This document shows, in pieces, positions 24,685 through 32,168 of a stretch of DNA of 34,114 bases; positions within the stretch are counted from its first letter, which is position 1; each line of letters opens with the position of its first letter. The DNA is taken from assembly GCA_035063885.1 (NCBI GenBank), contig JAPSFM010000049.1, positions 1-34,114 of the forward strand, written 5' to 3'. This DNA is from CAADGY01 sp900696665 (lineage in GTDB: Bacteria; Acidobacteriota; Terriglobia; Bryobacterales; Bryobacteraceae). A program made the translations under genes and the position numbers. The notes under the pieces were generated by a model. That model searched no databases. It worked only from the letters and a program-made list of their open reading frames with translations, and was not told where the DNA came from.

Positions 24685-26244
24685 ATGAACAGACGATTGT
24701 TTTTGAATTTAGCGGGTAGTGCGGCGGTCTCTGGTCTGCTCCGGCCTACAGCGTTCAGCGCGAATGCCCCGAGACCGAATATTCTCCTGATCTATGCCGA
24801 CGATCTGGGCTATGGCGATCTAAGCTGCTACGGAGCGAAGAACATAAGAACACCGAACCTGGACCGGATGGCGAAAGGCGGAGTGCGGTTCACCGATGCC
24901 CACTCGTCGTCCGCCACCTGCACGCCCAGCCGCTACTCCATGCTCACCGGTGAATACGCGTGGCGTAAGAAAGGCACGGGCGTTCTGCCCGGCGACGCAC
25001 GATTGATTATCGACCCGAAACGTCCCACGCTGCCGGGCATGCTTCAGAACGCCGGCTACCGGACGGGTGTGGTAGGCAAGTGGCATCTTGGACTGGGTGA
25101 CGGCAATCTCGACTGGAACGGCGAGATCAAGCCGGGACCACTCGAAATCGGCTTTGATTCGGCGTTTCTGATGCCTGCGACGGGCGATCGCGTGCCTTGC
25201 GTTTACGTGAAGGACAGGCGCGTAGTAGGACTCGACCCCAAAGATCCAATCAAGGTCGATTATCAAAAACCTATTGGCGGCGAACCGACGGGCCGAAAGA
25301 ACCCCGAACTGCTTAGAGTGCACCCCAGCCATGGTCACGACATGGCCATCGTGAACGGTGTAAGCCGCATCGGCTACATGACGGGAGGGAAGTCGGCGCT
25401 GTGGGTGGATGAGGATATGGCTGCCGAGTTCGTGAAGCGCGGCATCGAGTTTATCGACCAACAAGGGAGAGAGCCTTTCTTCCTCTATTTCGCTACCCAC
25501 GGCATCCACGTGCCCCGGCTGCCGAACCGCCGGTTCGCCGGCAAAACATCGATGGGGCCTCGCGGCGATGCCATAGCGGAACTGGACTGGACCGCCGGGC
25601 AGCTATTGGATCATCTGGAGCGGCGCGGGCTGGCGAAGAACACGCTGGTGATCTTTACCAGCGATAACGGACCAGTGGTGGACGACGGCTACAAAGACGA
25701 TGCGGTCGAGAAGTTGGGAGGCCACAGACCTGCCGGTCCTTTGCGTGGCGGCAAGTATAGTAACTTCGAAGGCGGAACACGCGTGCCCATGATCGCGCGC
25801 TGGCCGGAACGGATCAAGCCAGGCGTTTCCGGCGCGCTCGTGGGCCAACAGGATTTCTTCGCATCGTTCGCCACGCTGTCGGGCGCGAAACTCGGCAAAG
25901 ACGCCGCGCCGGACAGCTTCGACGTATTACCGGCGTTGCTGGGTGAATCCACAAAGGGGCGCGATTGGATCGTCGAGCATGCCCGCGCGCTTTCCATCCG
26001 CCGCGGCGAATACAAGCTGATCGCGGCCAATCCAGGACCGGCCGTCAGCAGATATACCAACATCGAAATGGGAACGGGCTCCGAGCCTCAACTCTACCGC
26101 GTGACGCAGGATCCGGGCGAGCAGAAGAATCTCGCCGGCACCATGCCGGACAAAGTGAAGGAGCTGTCGGCATTGCTCGAAAAAGTAAAGGCGAGCCCGC
26201 GCTCTCGCGTCGATGTCCGGACGTCCGTCGATAACCATCAATAA
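24685..26244 (+). CDS. sulfatase (arylsulfatase-like, Cys-type), Tat-exported
   Basis: From ATG 24685 (AGGAAGAG just upstream) the product has 519 residues. N-R-R-L-F-L and a hydrophobic stretch form a Tat signal. The sulfatase core follows: Y-A-D-D-L-G-Y-G-D with the calcium-binding aspartates D39-D40, C79-T-P-S-R (the Cys that a formylglycine-generating enzyme or anSME oxidises), G-K-W-H-L-G, and F-T-S-D-N-G-P-V. The enzyme should remove sulfate esters from sugars or polysaccharides outside the cytoplasm; substrate is not predictable. No maturase gene is in the window. Together with the GH127 gene it suggests glycan breakdown. Confidence 0.93.
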   Translation: MNRRLFLNLAGSAAVSGLLRPTAFSANAPRPNILLIYADDLGYGDLSCYGAKNIRTPNLDRMAKGGVRFTDAHSSSATCTPSRYSMLTGEYAWRKKGTGVLPGDARLIIDPKRPTLPGMLQNAGYRTGVVGKWHLGLGDGNLDWNGEIKPGPLEIGFDSAFLMPATGDRVPCVYVKDRRVVGLDPKDPIKVDYQKPIGGEPTGRKNPELLRVHPSHGHDMAIVNGVSRIGYMTGGKSALWVDEDMAAEFVKRGIEFIDQQGREPFFLYFATHGIHVPRLPNRRFAGKTSMGPRGDAIAELDWTAGQLLDHLERRGLAKNTLVIFTSDNGPVVDDGYKDDAVEKLGGHRPAGPLRGGKYSNFEGGTRVPMIARWPERIKPGVSGALVGQQDFFASFATLSGAKLGKDAAPDSFDVLPALLGESTKGRDWIVEHARALSIRRGEYKLIAANPGPAVSRYTNIEMGTGSEPQLYRVTQDPGEQKNLAGTMPDKVKELSALLEKVKASPRSRVDVRTSVDNHQ

Positions 26245-26247
26245 CCA

Positions 26248-26505
26248 TTGATTTACACCTGCTTTTCGCCTGGTGTTGGAAAGTGTGACAGGTTTGACGC
26301 CACAAGTGTGCCCGCGCTCTATGAGTTCCAGGTGGATTCAAAAATCGGACTTGGTACAACTGGCTTTACCATCGACGATTGCGTGTATGGTGGCGCTTCC
26401 GTCGATCCTGTTCCCCAGCCCGCGTCACTGATACGGGCAGGAGCCGGCTTGCTTGTCGCCGCATTCCGGCCGTGGCGCCGCCTTGCTCAAGATGAGACGC
26501 CGTAA
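26248..26505 (+). pseudogene. remnant of a PEP-CTERM-type protein gene (C-terminal part)
   Basis: The frame ending at 26505 codes for V-P-Q-P-A-S, then a hydrophobic stretch (A-G-A-G-L-L-V-A-A-F) and R-P-W-R-R. This is the layout of a PEP-CTERM sorting signal (V-P-E-P-A-S, helix, basic cluster), with E changed to Q and an Arg inside the helix. Upstream only about 50 residues of plausible protein (such as F-T-I-D-D) remain, with no ribosome site or sensible start. It therefore looks like the broken end of a secreted protein anchored by an exosortase system. The rest of the 398-base gap, 26506-26642, is non-coding. Confidence 0.5.
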
Positions 26506-26621
26506 ACCTGAGCGGTAAGAACGTTCAATAATCATCAAGCTCGCAAGAGTGAAACCGTGTCAGTGACGCGTCTTTGATCGCTCTGTCATTTACCCCGCAC
26601 TGTATGGTAGATTGAACCTTT

Positions 26622-26637
26622 CGATGCAAACGCATCG
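26622..26637 (+). promoter_or_regulatory. hairpin just before the cas10 start
   Basis: CGATGC-AAAC-GCATCG is a perfect 6-bp hairpin ending five bases before ATG 26643, where a ribosome site would be; no Shine-Dalgarno sequence is seen. TGG-TAGATT at 26605-26613 is a possible extended -10. The hairpin could limit translation of cas10, but this is only suggestive. Confidence 0.3.
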
Positions 26638-26642
26638 CGGGC

Positions 26643-28091
26643 ATGTCTGTTCAGGTCTTCCTACAAGGCAGAGTTTTCGGGATTGAGCAGTTTCTTTCGT
26701 CGAGTCTCCACGTCACGGATGGAGAGAAAACGGACGAACGGCTCTTAATTGGACGGTCGAGGTGGGTCGCTCTACTGGCCGAAGTACTGCCGCGTGCGCT
26801 GCTGGCCGAACTCGGGTTGTCGCGGATGCTGCTCGGCACGAGCGGCGGTGGTCAGTTTCTGCTGGTGATTCCGGATGAAGCCCGTCCGGAGGCCGAGCGT
26901 TTTTTGCGGGCCGCGGCGGCGGACATCAGCAGACTCAGCAATCAGATGGTCACGCTCGACTGGGCAGCCACCGAGAACCTGGGCGATTGGACATTAGTTC
27001 GCAAGCGGCTGAATGAAGAGATGCGCAGGCGCCGCTCGACGCCAGCGGCGGATGGCGGGGCCGATTTTTTCCAGCCTTTCCCGCTTGAGCCCCCTTCGAC
27101 AGACGCGGACGAATACTTCACTTCGGAAATGGCCCATATCATCCGGGAGACCCAACTGGTGGGTTGGTCGCCGGAGACACCCGGCCAGGTGCTGGCAGAC
27201 AAGGGTAAACATAGCTGGGCGATTGGAGCGTCAGCGGATGCCATTCCGCTGGCGCGGCATTCCGCACCGGATGATACAGGGGCGAGATCCGCTGATCGAA
27301 ATGAACTTGCCGGACGCGCCGAAGGGCGGGCCGTGTGGGGTGTACTACGCGGCGATGTCGACAACTTCGATATACGAATCCGGCGGCTTACCACGATCGA
27401 AGAACACGTGCAGCTCTCGGTAATGTACAAGCAGTTCTTTGCCGGCGAACTGGAAATCGTTTGCTCTATGCCGGAGTTCTGGCGTAAGGTGTCCATCATC
27501 TATTCGGGCGGCGACGATTTCGCGGTCTACGGCTCCTGGGACGGCCTGATTCAACTTGCACGGGAGATACAGCGCCTGTTCCACCGGCTCACCGAAGAGA
27601 ATATGAAGGATTTTCCGGGCCTGGAGGGTAAGACCATCTCGATGGCCATGGCGTTAGCGCAGGAACCCGACGCGCCGCTTGCGGCGGTTTATCAGGAAAG
27701 CGGACGGAAGCTCGCCCTTGCCAAGGCGACCGAGAAGCACTGTATTCACCTTCTGGGCAGGACACTGGAATGGAAGCAGCTTGCCTACGCCTCGGAGCTG
27801 AAGGATAACATGAGTCGCATGATTCGCGAATTCGGCGCGCCGCCGCAGTTTCTGAGAGAACTGGCCGGGCTGTACCGCGAGACGGCCGGCGGGCGCGATG
27901 GCGCTCTGGACCGCCCCTGGCAGCTGCATGGCAGGCTCAACCGGGTTCTCGGACCTACACGCGACAGGGACTTCCAGCGAAGCCGCACCACGCTGCTCGC
28001 TGATCTGGTTGGCAAAGGCGCATCACAAAAAAGATTGCGGCCCTCGGGCAGAGTAGCGCTTGAATGGGCCAAGCTATCCACAGGGGTTTAA
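26643..28091 (+). CDS. csm1: Cas10/Csm1, type III-A large subunit, lacking the HD domain
   Basis: The 482-residue product is a Csm1-type Cas10. It begins immediately with the first Palm domain (L-Q-G-R-V-F-G-I-E-Q-F around 7-17, aligned with the G-D-I-S-G-I-Q-x-F of Csm1; L-I-G-R-S-R; and S-G-G-G-Q-F-L-L-V-I-P at 67-77). Palm 2 has G-D-V-D-N-F (237-242) and I-Y-S-G-G-D-D at 286-292, the cyclase motif that makes cyclic oligoadenylates. A helical C-terminal domain follows. The usual N-terminal HD DNase domain is absent and the chain is far shorter than typical Csm1 (about 750). Neither is a zinc finger (paired C-x2-C) seen. It is the first gene of the csm operon; csm2 begins three bases after its stop. 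Confidence 0.93.
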   Translation: MSVQVFLQGRVFGIEQFLSSSLHVTDGEKTDERLLIGRSRWVALLAEVLPRALLAELGLSRMLLGTSGGGQFLLVIPDEARPEAERFLRAAAADISRLSNQMVTLDWAATENLGDWTLVRKRLNEEMRRRRSTPAADGGADFFQPFPLEPPSTDADEYFTSEMAHIIRETQLVGWSPETPGQVLADKGKHSWAIGASADAIPLARHSAPDDTGARSADRNELAGRAEGRAVWGVLRGDVDNFDIRIRRLTTIEEHVQLSVMYKQFFAGELEIVCSMPEFWRKVSIIYSGGDDFAVYGSWDGLIQLAREIQRLFHRLTEENMKDFPGLEGKTISMAMALAQEPDAPLAAVYQESGRKLALAKATEKHCIHLLGRTLEWKQLAYASELKDNMSRMIREFGAPPQFLRELAGLYRETAGGRDGALDRPWQLHGRLNRVLGPTRDRDFQRSRTTLLADLVGKGASQKRLRPSGRVALEWAKLSTGV

Positions 28092-28094
28092 CTG

Positions 28095-28562
28095 ATGGCA
28101 GAAGCGGGACAGGAACAACGGGAACAAAGGAGATCACGGCCGCCTAGGGAAGGTCGCGAAGGAGGCTCCGATCGTGGACGTTGGGAAGACCGTCGCGGCG
28201 ACCGTGGCCGTCCGGAGGGACCTCCGGAAATCGACCTGGATAAACTGATTGGCGACAGTCTGTATCTGGATAATCAGGCACACAGCGTCGTCAGCCGGAT
28301 GCGGGATATGGATTCTGGAACCAAGAGCCAGCTCCGCAGGTTCTACAATGCTGTAAGGCGCGCCTGCCGTGCGCCGGAAAACGAGCGTCAACACCAGTTC
28401 GTGATGCTGAGAGCACGTCTGGCGTACACCATCGCCAGGCACTCCCTGCGCAGTCTCGATACGCTCGAAAAGCTGTTGCTGCAGGTGACGCGCAAGAACG
28501 ATCCACGCGGCTACGAGCGGTTCCGCGACTTGTTCGAAGCAATAGTTGCCTATAACGAATAG
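28095..28562 (+). CDS. csm2: Csm2, type III-A small subunit, with Arg/Gly/Glu-rich N-terminal extension
   Basis: Csm2 lines the crRNA-target duplex as repeated small helical subunits. Residues about 48-155 match the family: S-Q-L-R-R-F-Y-N-A-V, an internal M-L-R-A-R-L-A-Y-T-I-A-R helix, and the ending F-R-D-L-F-E-A-I-V-A-Y. The first 45 residues are a charged, probably disordered region with about a dozen Arg mixed with Glu and Gly (for instance R-G-R-W-E-D-R-R-G-D-R-G-R), which most Csm2 proteins lack. A total of 155 residues is longer than the usual 120-140. The gene starts three bases after csm1 and ends 43 bases before csm3. Confidence 0.9.
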   Translation: MAEAGQEQREQRRSRPPREGREGGSDRGRWEDRRGDRGRPEGPPEIDLDKLIGDSLYLDNQAHSVVSRMRDMDSGTKSQLRRFYNAVRRACRAPENERQHQFVMLRARLAYTIARHSLRSLDTLEKLLLQVTRKNDPRGYERFRDLFEAIVAYNE

Positions 28563-28566
28563 CAAA

Positions 28567-28585
28567 GGCGCCATTTGCCGGCGCC
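28567..28585 (+). other. intercistronic hairpin between csm2 and csm3
   Basis: GGCGCC (28567-28572) and GGCGCC (28580-28585) can pair over seven bases. No T-run follows, so it is not an intrinsic terminator. It may affect mRNA stability or relative expression of the csm genes. Confidence 0.3.
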
Positions 28586-28605
28586 CCTGAACATACCGAG
28601 GAAGC

Positions 28606-29439
28606 ATGAGTTCGCACACAGCCCAGACGCAACTGACATTTATCGGAAAGCTGATTATTGAAGGAGAACTGCACTGCGACACCGGACTGCACATCGGCGC
28701 CGGTAAGGGCCAGCTTGAGATCGGCGGCGCGGATAATCCTGTCGTGAAAGACGCCTTCGGCAGGCCGTACATCCCCGGCAGCTCTCTCCGCGGCCGGCTT
28801 CGTTCGCTCCTTGAACAATCAAGCGGCATGGCGATTCCTTCGGAACTGGTCTATCTGTCGAAGCGGAAGGGACAGGAAGTGCGAATTCATCAGAGCGACC
28901 GTCCCGACGACGTTATCTGCCTGCTGTTCGGCCGCAATCCGGGAAGGATCGAGCGCGTCAGCGGGGAGGCGCTGGAAAGCAGCGTAGCGACGCCGGCACG
29001 GCTGACCGTGTACGACGCGCCTCTGGTGCCGGAAAGCATCACCGTGCAGATGCGTGAGAACCTGGACGACGAGTTGACCGAAGTGAAAAGCGAGAACGCC
29101 ATCGACCGCATCACTTCCCAGGCGAACCCGCGCACGCTCGAACGCGTTCCTGCCGGCGCCCGTTTTCACATACGAATGGTGCTGGACATTCTCTGTGAAG
29201 AAGACCGGGAACTGCTGCCCCGCCTGGCTGAAGGGCTCCGATTGCTCGAAGACGACACACTCGGCGGAGGGGGATCGAGGGGTAGCGGCCGCGTGCACTT
29301 CTCCGGTTTGAAGATGGTCTGGAGAGGGAAAGAATTCTACTCCTCCGGCGCAGCGGAGACGGAACTGCTGGCCGGCGCCGATGTCCCCGGACTCCAGTCG
29401 CTGGCCAACGAAGCCGGGCTGGCCGGGAAGCTCGCGTAA
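28606..29439 (+). CDS. csm3: Csm3, type III-A backbone RNase subunit
   Basis: The 277-residue product is a RAMP-fold Csm3, the backbone subunit that cuts target RNA at six-base steps. T-G-L-H-I-G-A-G (26-33) and I-G-G-A-D-N-P-V-V-K-D (39-49) match the family; D43 corresponds to the catalytic Asp33 of the Streptococcus thermophilus protein. Y-I-P-G-S-S-L-R-G-R-L-R and the Gly-rich loop L-G-G-G-G-S-R-G-S-G are also intact. It is somewhat longer than streptococcal Csm3 (about 220), the additional length lying in an insert and the C-terminus. GAGGAA lies before the ATG. All visible residues suggest an active RNase. Confidence 0.95.
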   Translation: MSSHTAQTQLTFIGKLIIEGELHCDTGLHIGAGKGQLEIGGADNPVVKDAFGRPYIPGSSLRGRLRSLLEQSSGMAIPSELVYLSKRKGQEVRIHQSDRPDDVICLLFGRNPGRIERVSGEALESSVATPARLTVYDAPLVPESITVQMRENLDDELTEVKSENAIDRITSQANPRTLERVPAGARFHIRMVLDILCEEDRELLPRLAEGLRLLEDDTLGGGGSRGSGRVHFSGLKMVWRGKEFYSSGAAETELLAGADVPGLQSLANEAGLAGKLA

Positions 29440-29444
29440 GCGCC

Positions 29445-30953
29445 ATGCTTCCGGCACTACTCGTTCGATTACGGCCTCGCGGACCCTGGCGTTTCGGACC
29501 GGACGACGGCGCACGCAATCGCGTGGACACTATCGGCCACAGCGACACTCTTTATTGCGCTCTTTCCCACGCCATGCGGATGACCGGCAAGCTGGAGGAG
29601 TGGTTGGAGGCGACCTCGTCCACCGGCGGATCCCCGGCGGTACGCTTCAGTTCGCTGTATCCGTTCCAGGGCGAGACTCTGTTTTTCGTGCCGCCGCAAA
29701 CGCTCTGGCCGCCGCCGCCCTCCACGCGCATCCGTTGGAAGAGCGCGCGCTTCGTGCCGGCCCAGGTCCTGCCTCCCCTGCTATCCGAGAAGCCTTTGGA
29801 CGAAGGCAGATGGACGATCGACGCGCACAGCGAATGCCTGGTCTCAGCCGGAAGCACCGGCCCGTTTCGCGTGTCGCTTCGTGGGGCAGCGGCGGTAGAC
29901 CGCCTGGATAGCGGAAAAGCGGCCCCTCACACCACCGCGTGTCTGGAGTTCACCGAAAACTCAGGCATGTGGACGGTGTTCGTATTCCGTGATGGAGAGG
30001 CTCGCGAGCGCTGGCTGCCAGCGGTCCAAAGCACTTTGCGTCTGCTGGCCGATTCGGGATTGGGAGGCGAACGTTCACGCGGATGGGGGAGATCGGACCC
30101 GCCTGAATTTCGGGAAGGGGAATTTCCTTCGATCATCGCCCGTATCCCCGCGGTGGAACGGTCTGAAGACCAGGAGGAAGCAGCACAGAACTTCGAGACC
30201 GGTCACTGGCTCCTGTCTCTGTTCAGTCCCGCCGAGCAGGATACGATTGATTGGGGTCGCGGCTCCTACCAATTAGTGGTGCGCACGGGCCGGACGGGCG
30301 GCGCTCACTCCGGCGGGCTTACGCGATCGGTCAGAATGATAGGCGAGGGCTCAGTTCTTGCGGGTGTGGCGAAGCCCGCCGGCACGGTACGCGATGTACG
30401 TCCGGAAGGTGCGGACGAAGCGGTCCTGCGCTGGGGAGTGGCGCTGAGCATTCCGATTCGTGTCCGGCGCACACCCGCCGCGCTGCCGGTTCCACCGGCT
30501 GCACCGCCGGCGCAGCCGGAACCGCAACAGGCGGAGCCGGCACCGGAAGCTGAGCCGGCACCGCAACAAGGGGAACCTGCGCCGGAAATGGAAGTGGAAC
30601 CGCAACAGGCGGAGCCGGCGCAAGAAGTGGAAACTGGGGAACCGGAGAAGTCTGGTGTCCTCACGTTGCTCCCGCCTTCTCCCCGGGAGGCCATGCCGCC
30701 TGTGGAAACACAGCAGGAACCCGCGCCGGACGCGGAAGCCCGGGAGCCGGAAACTGTCGCCGCAGAACCGCTACCGGAGACTCCGCCGGAGAAGGGACTT
30801 CTGCCGCCTACCGAAGAGGCACAACTGGGAGAACCTGAAACCGGAGAACCTAGTGAGGTCATGCCGCCGGTGGAAACGCCGGGACCCGCGGCGCCGGCGG
30901 CAGCATCCGATGAAGCCAAACCCCAGCCATCCGGCCCGGAGGAACATACATGA
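29445..30953 (+). CDS. csm4: Csm4, type III-A crRNA 5'-end subunit, with long Pro/Glu-rich tail
   Basis: Csm4 holds the 5' handle of the crRNA and joins Cas10. Residues 1-340 match it: H-S-D-T-L-Y-C-A-L-S (about 32-41), S-S-L-Y-P-F-Q-G-E-T-L-F-F-V-P-P, the Gly-rich loop G-L-G-G-E-R-S-R-G-W-G-R, and a second RRM half with Y-Q-L-V-V-R-T-G-R and G-E-G-S-V-L. From residue 343 to 502 the chain is a low-complexity tail, about a quarter Pro and a fifth Glu by hand count, with internal repeats (P-Q-Q-A-E-P-A twice, M-P-P-V-E-T twice). Typical Csm4 is 300-350 residues. The stop overlaps the csm5 start (ATGA), so the tail is really translated in frame with the operon. Confidence 0.92.
   Translation: MLPALLVRLRPRGPWRFGPDDGARNRVDTIGHSDTLYCALSHAMRMTGKLEEWLEATSSTGGSPAVRFSSLYPFQGETLFFVPPQTLWPPPPSTRIRWKSARFVPAQVLPPLLSEKPLDEGRWTIDAHSECLVSAGSTGPFRVSLRGAAAVDRLDSGKAAPHTTACLEFTENSGMWTVFVFRDGEARERWLPAVQSTLRLLADSGLGGERSRGWGRSDPPEFREGEFPSIIARIPAVERSEDQEEAAQNFETGHWLLSLFSPAEQDTIDWGRGSYQLVVRTGRTGGAHSGGLTRSVRMIGEGSVLAGVAKPAGTVRDVRPEGADEAVLRWGVALSIPIRVRRTPAALPVPPAAPPAQPEPQQAEPAPEAEPAPQQGEPAPEMEVEPQQAEPAQEVETGEPEKSGVLTLLPPSPREAMPPVETQQEPAPDAEAREPETVAAEPLPETPPEKGLLPPTEEAQLGEPETGEPSEVMPPVETPGPAAPAAASDEAKPQPSGPEEHT
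30471..30950 (+). repeat. low-complexity repeat stretch coding for the Csm4 tail
   Basis: This stretch of GC-rich, purine-biased DNA has degenerate tandem units coding Q-x-E-P-A-P-E and similar short motifs. It gives long open frames in other frames and on the other strand, which are artefacts of its composition. Repeat slippage could vary the tail length among strains. Confidence 0.75.
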
Positions 30954-32101
30954 GGTACCGGTTGACCTGCCTCACTCCCTTACTGGTGGGAGACGGGCGA
31001 AGGCTTTCACCCATCGACTACATGGTGTGGAAAGACCAGGTCAATGTACTCGACCAGAACCGGATTTTCAATCTTCTGGCAAAAGGCCCCCGGCTCGAGG
31101 GGTATCTGATGCAGTTGAAGAAAGCGGACAAGCTGGATTTCGCTTCCTGGGGGGGCTTCGCCCAGAACTTCGCCGACCGCCGGATTCCTTTCGAGCATAA
31201 GAGCATGACCACTTATTGGGAGCGGGCGCGAGCGGAAAACCTGTTTATTCCCACGTTCGCAGCCGGCCTCGAAGGTCCGTATATCCCCGGCAGCGCAGTA
31301 AAAGGAGCATTACGCACGGGCCTGGTCTTCAGCCGGTGGAGCGGTAACACTTTGAAAGATATCGCCGGGCGCATGCAGGGCGAACGCTCACCCCGGCGGC
31401 CGGGCGACGTAGCGGAGGAGCAGGCAATCGGAGCACCGGAGCACAGCCGCATGAAAGCGGTTGCCATCTCCGATTCGGCGCCGGTCTCCTATGCCTCGAT
31501 GAAGGTCTACCTGCTGCGTGTGGCCACGCTCGTCAGCCGCGGTGCGGGACGTTATGAACTCGGTTGGAAACAGGCGCCCAGAGGAAGCGTGGACGGCCGG
31601 CGGCCCGAGGACAGCACCCCGTGGTTTGCGGAAATGGCTGCTCCGGGCACCACTTTTGAAGGCAGGCTGCACTTGAACCAATTTTTCCACCAGCCGGAGA
31701 TCGTACGGGCTCTTCGCTGGAGGGAACCACCCGACCAGAGCACGCTGTTCCGGGCGGCGAATCGCTATGCAGCGGATCTGCTGGCTCGCACCAAAAGCTA
31801 TGCGGCCATGGCTGGACTCGGGCGTGTGGAAGCATCCGCCGGTGAACTCGAAGCCGAGGTATCCAAAGCTGAGGCTGAAGGGGCGTGCATTCTACCTCTC
31901 GGCTGGGGAGCGGGCCTGATGGCGAAGTCGGCGTGGCTCGATACAGGCGACGAGACTTACAGGCAAGTAATGTCCCAGGTGCCGCTGTACGCGAAGGCGG
32001 TGCAAACCGGAATGCCGTTTCCCAAGACCCGCCGTGTAGTGTTTTTTGAGAATCAACCGGCTGCGATGCCTGGCTGGGTGCGGTTGGAACTGACCGGCTG
32101 A
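30950..32101 (+). CDS. csm5: Csm5, type III-A crRNA 3'-end subunit
   Basis: The 383-residue product is a RAMP protein of Csm5 type, which caps the 3' side of the complex and is needed for crRNA maturation. T-P-L-L-V-G-D-G-R (9-17), the Y-I-P-G-S-A-V-K-G-A-L-R-T loop near residue 115, and in the second half L-G-W-G-A-G-L-M-A-K and F-P-K-T-R-R are diagnostic. Its start lies in the last four bases of csm4. It is the last cas gene of the operon; only a weak hairpin and a different kind of gene follow. Confidence 0.92.
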   Translation: MRYRLTCLTPLLVGDGRRLSPIDYMVWKDQVNVLDQNRIFNLLAKGPRLEGYLMQLKKADKLDFASWGGFAQNFADRRIPFEHKSMTTYWERARAENLFIPTFAAGLEGPYIPGSAVKGALRTGLVFSRWSGNTLKDIAGRMQGERSPRRPGDVAEEQAIGAPEHSRMKAVAISDSAPVSYASMKVYLLRVATLVSRGAGRYELGWKQAPRGSVDGRRPEDSTPWFAEMAAPGTTFEGRLHLNQFFHQPEIVRALRWREPPDQSTLFRAANRYAADLLARTKSYAAMAGLGRVEASAGELEAEVSKAEAEGACILPLGWGAGLMAKSAWLDTGDETYRQVMSQVPLYAKAVQTGMPFPKTRRVVFFENQPAAMPGWVRLELTG

Positions 32102-32136
32102 GAACGGACGGTTCCTGTCGTGTTACCATGAAAATA

Positions 32137-32155
32137 ACGCGTCTTCGCGTGTTTT
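32137..32155 (+). terminator. weak hairpin after csm5
   Basis: ACGCG-TCTT-CGCGT (32137-32150) is a 5-bp hairpin followed by G and four T. Short stem and T-run make it a poor terminator candidate, but it lies 35 bases after the csm5 stop. Confidence 0.25.
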
Positions 32156-32168
32156 GCCAGCCCCTATC

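Noticed and set aside
26237..26252. ATCAAT-AACC-ATTGAT inverted repeat over the sulfatase stop codon
   Set aside because: AT-rich, weak stem with only three T after it; not a convincing terminator.
30305..30919. 204-codon minus-strand frame rich in Ser, Gly and Ala
   Set aside because: Mirror of the repetitive Csm4 tail; composition is explained by GC-rich repeats.
30471..30950. Repetitive DNA considered as a CRISPR array
   Set aside because: Repeats are short, degenerate and in frame as protein; there are no regular repeats with unique spacers.
30460..31200. 246-codon plus-strand frame, very Arg-rich
   Set aside because: Out-of-frame reading of the Csm4 tail and the start of csm5; csm5 in its own frame is well supported.
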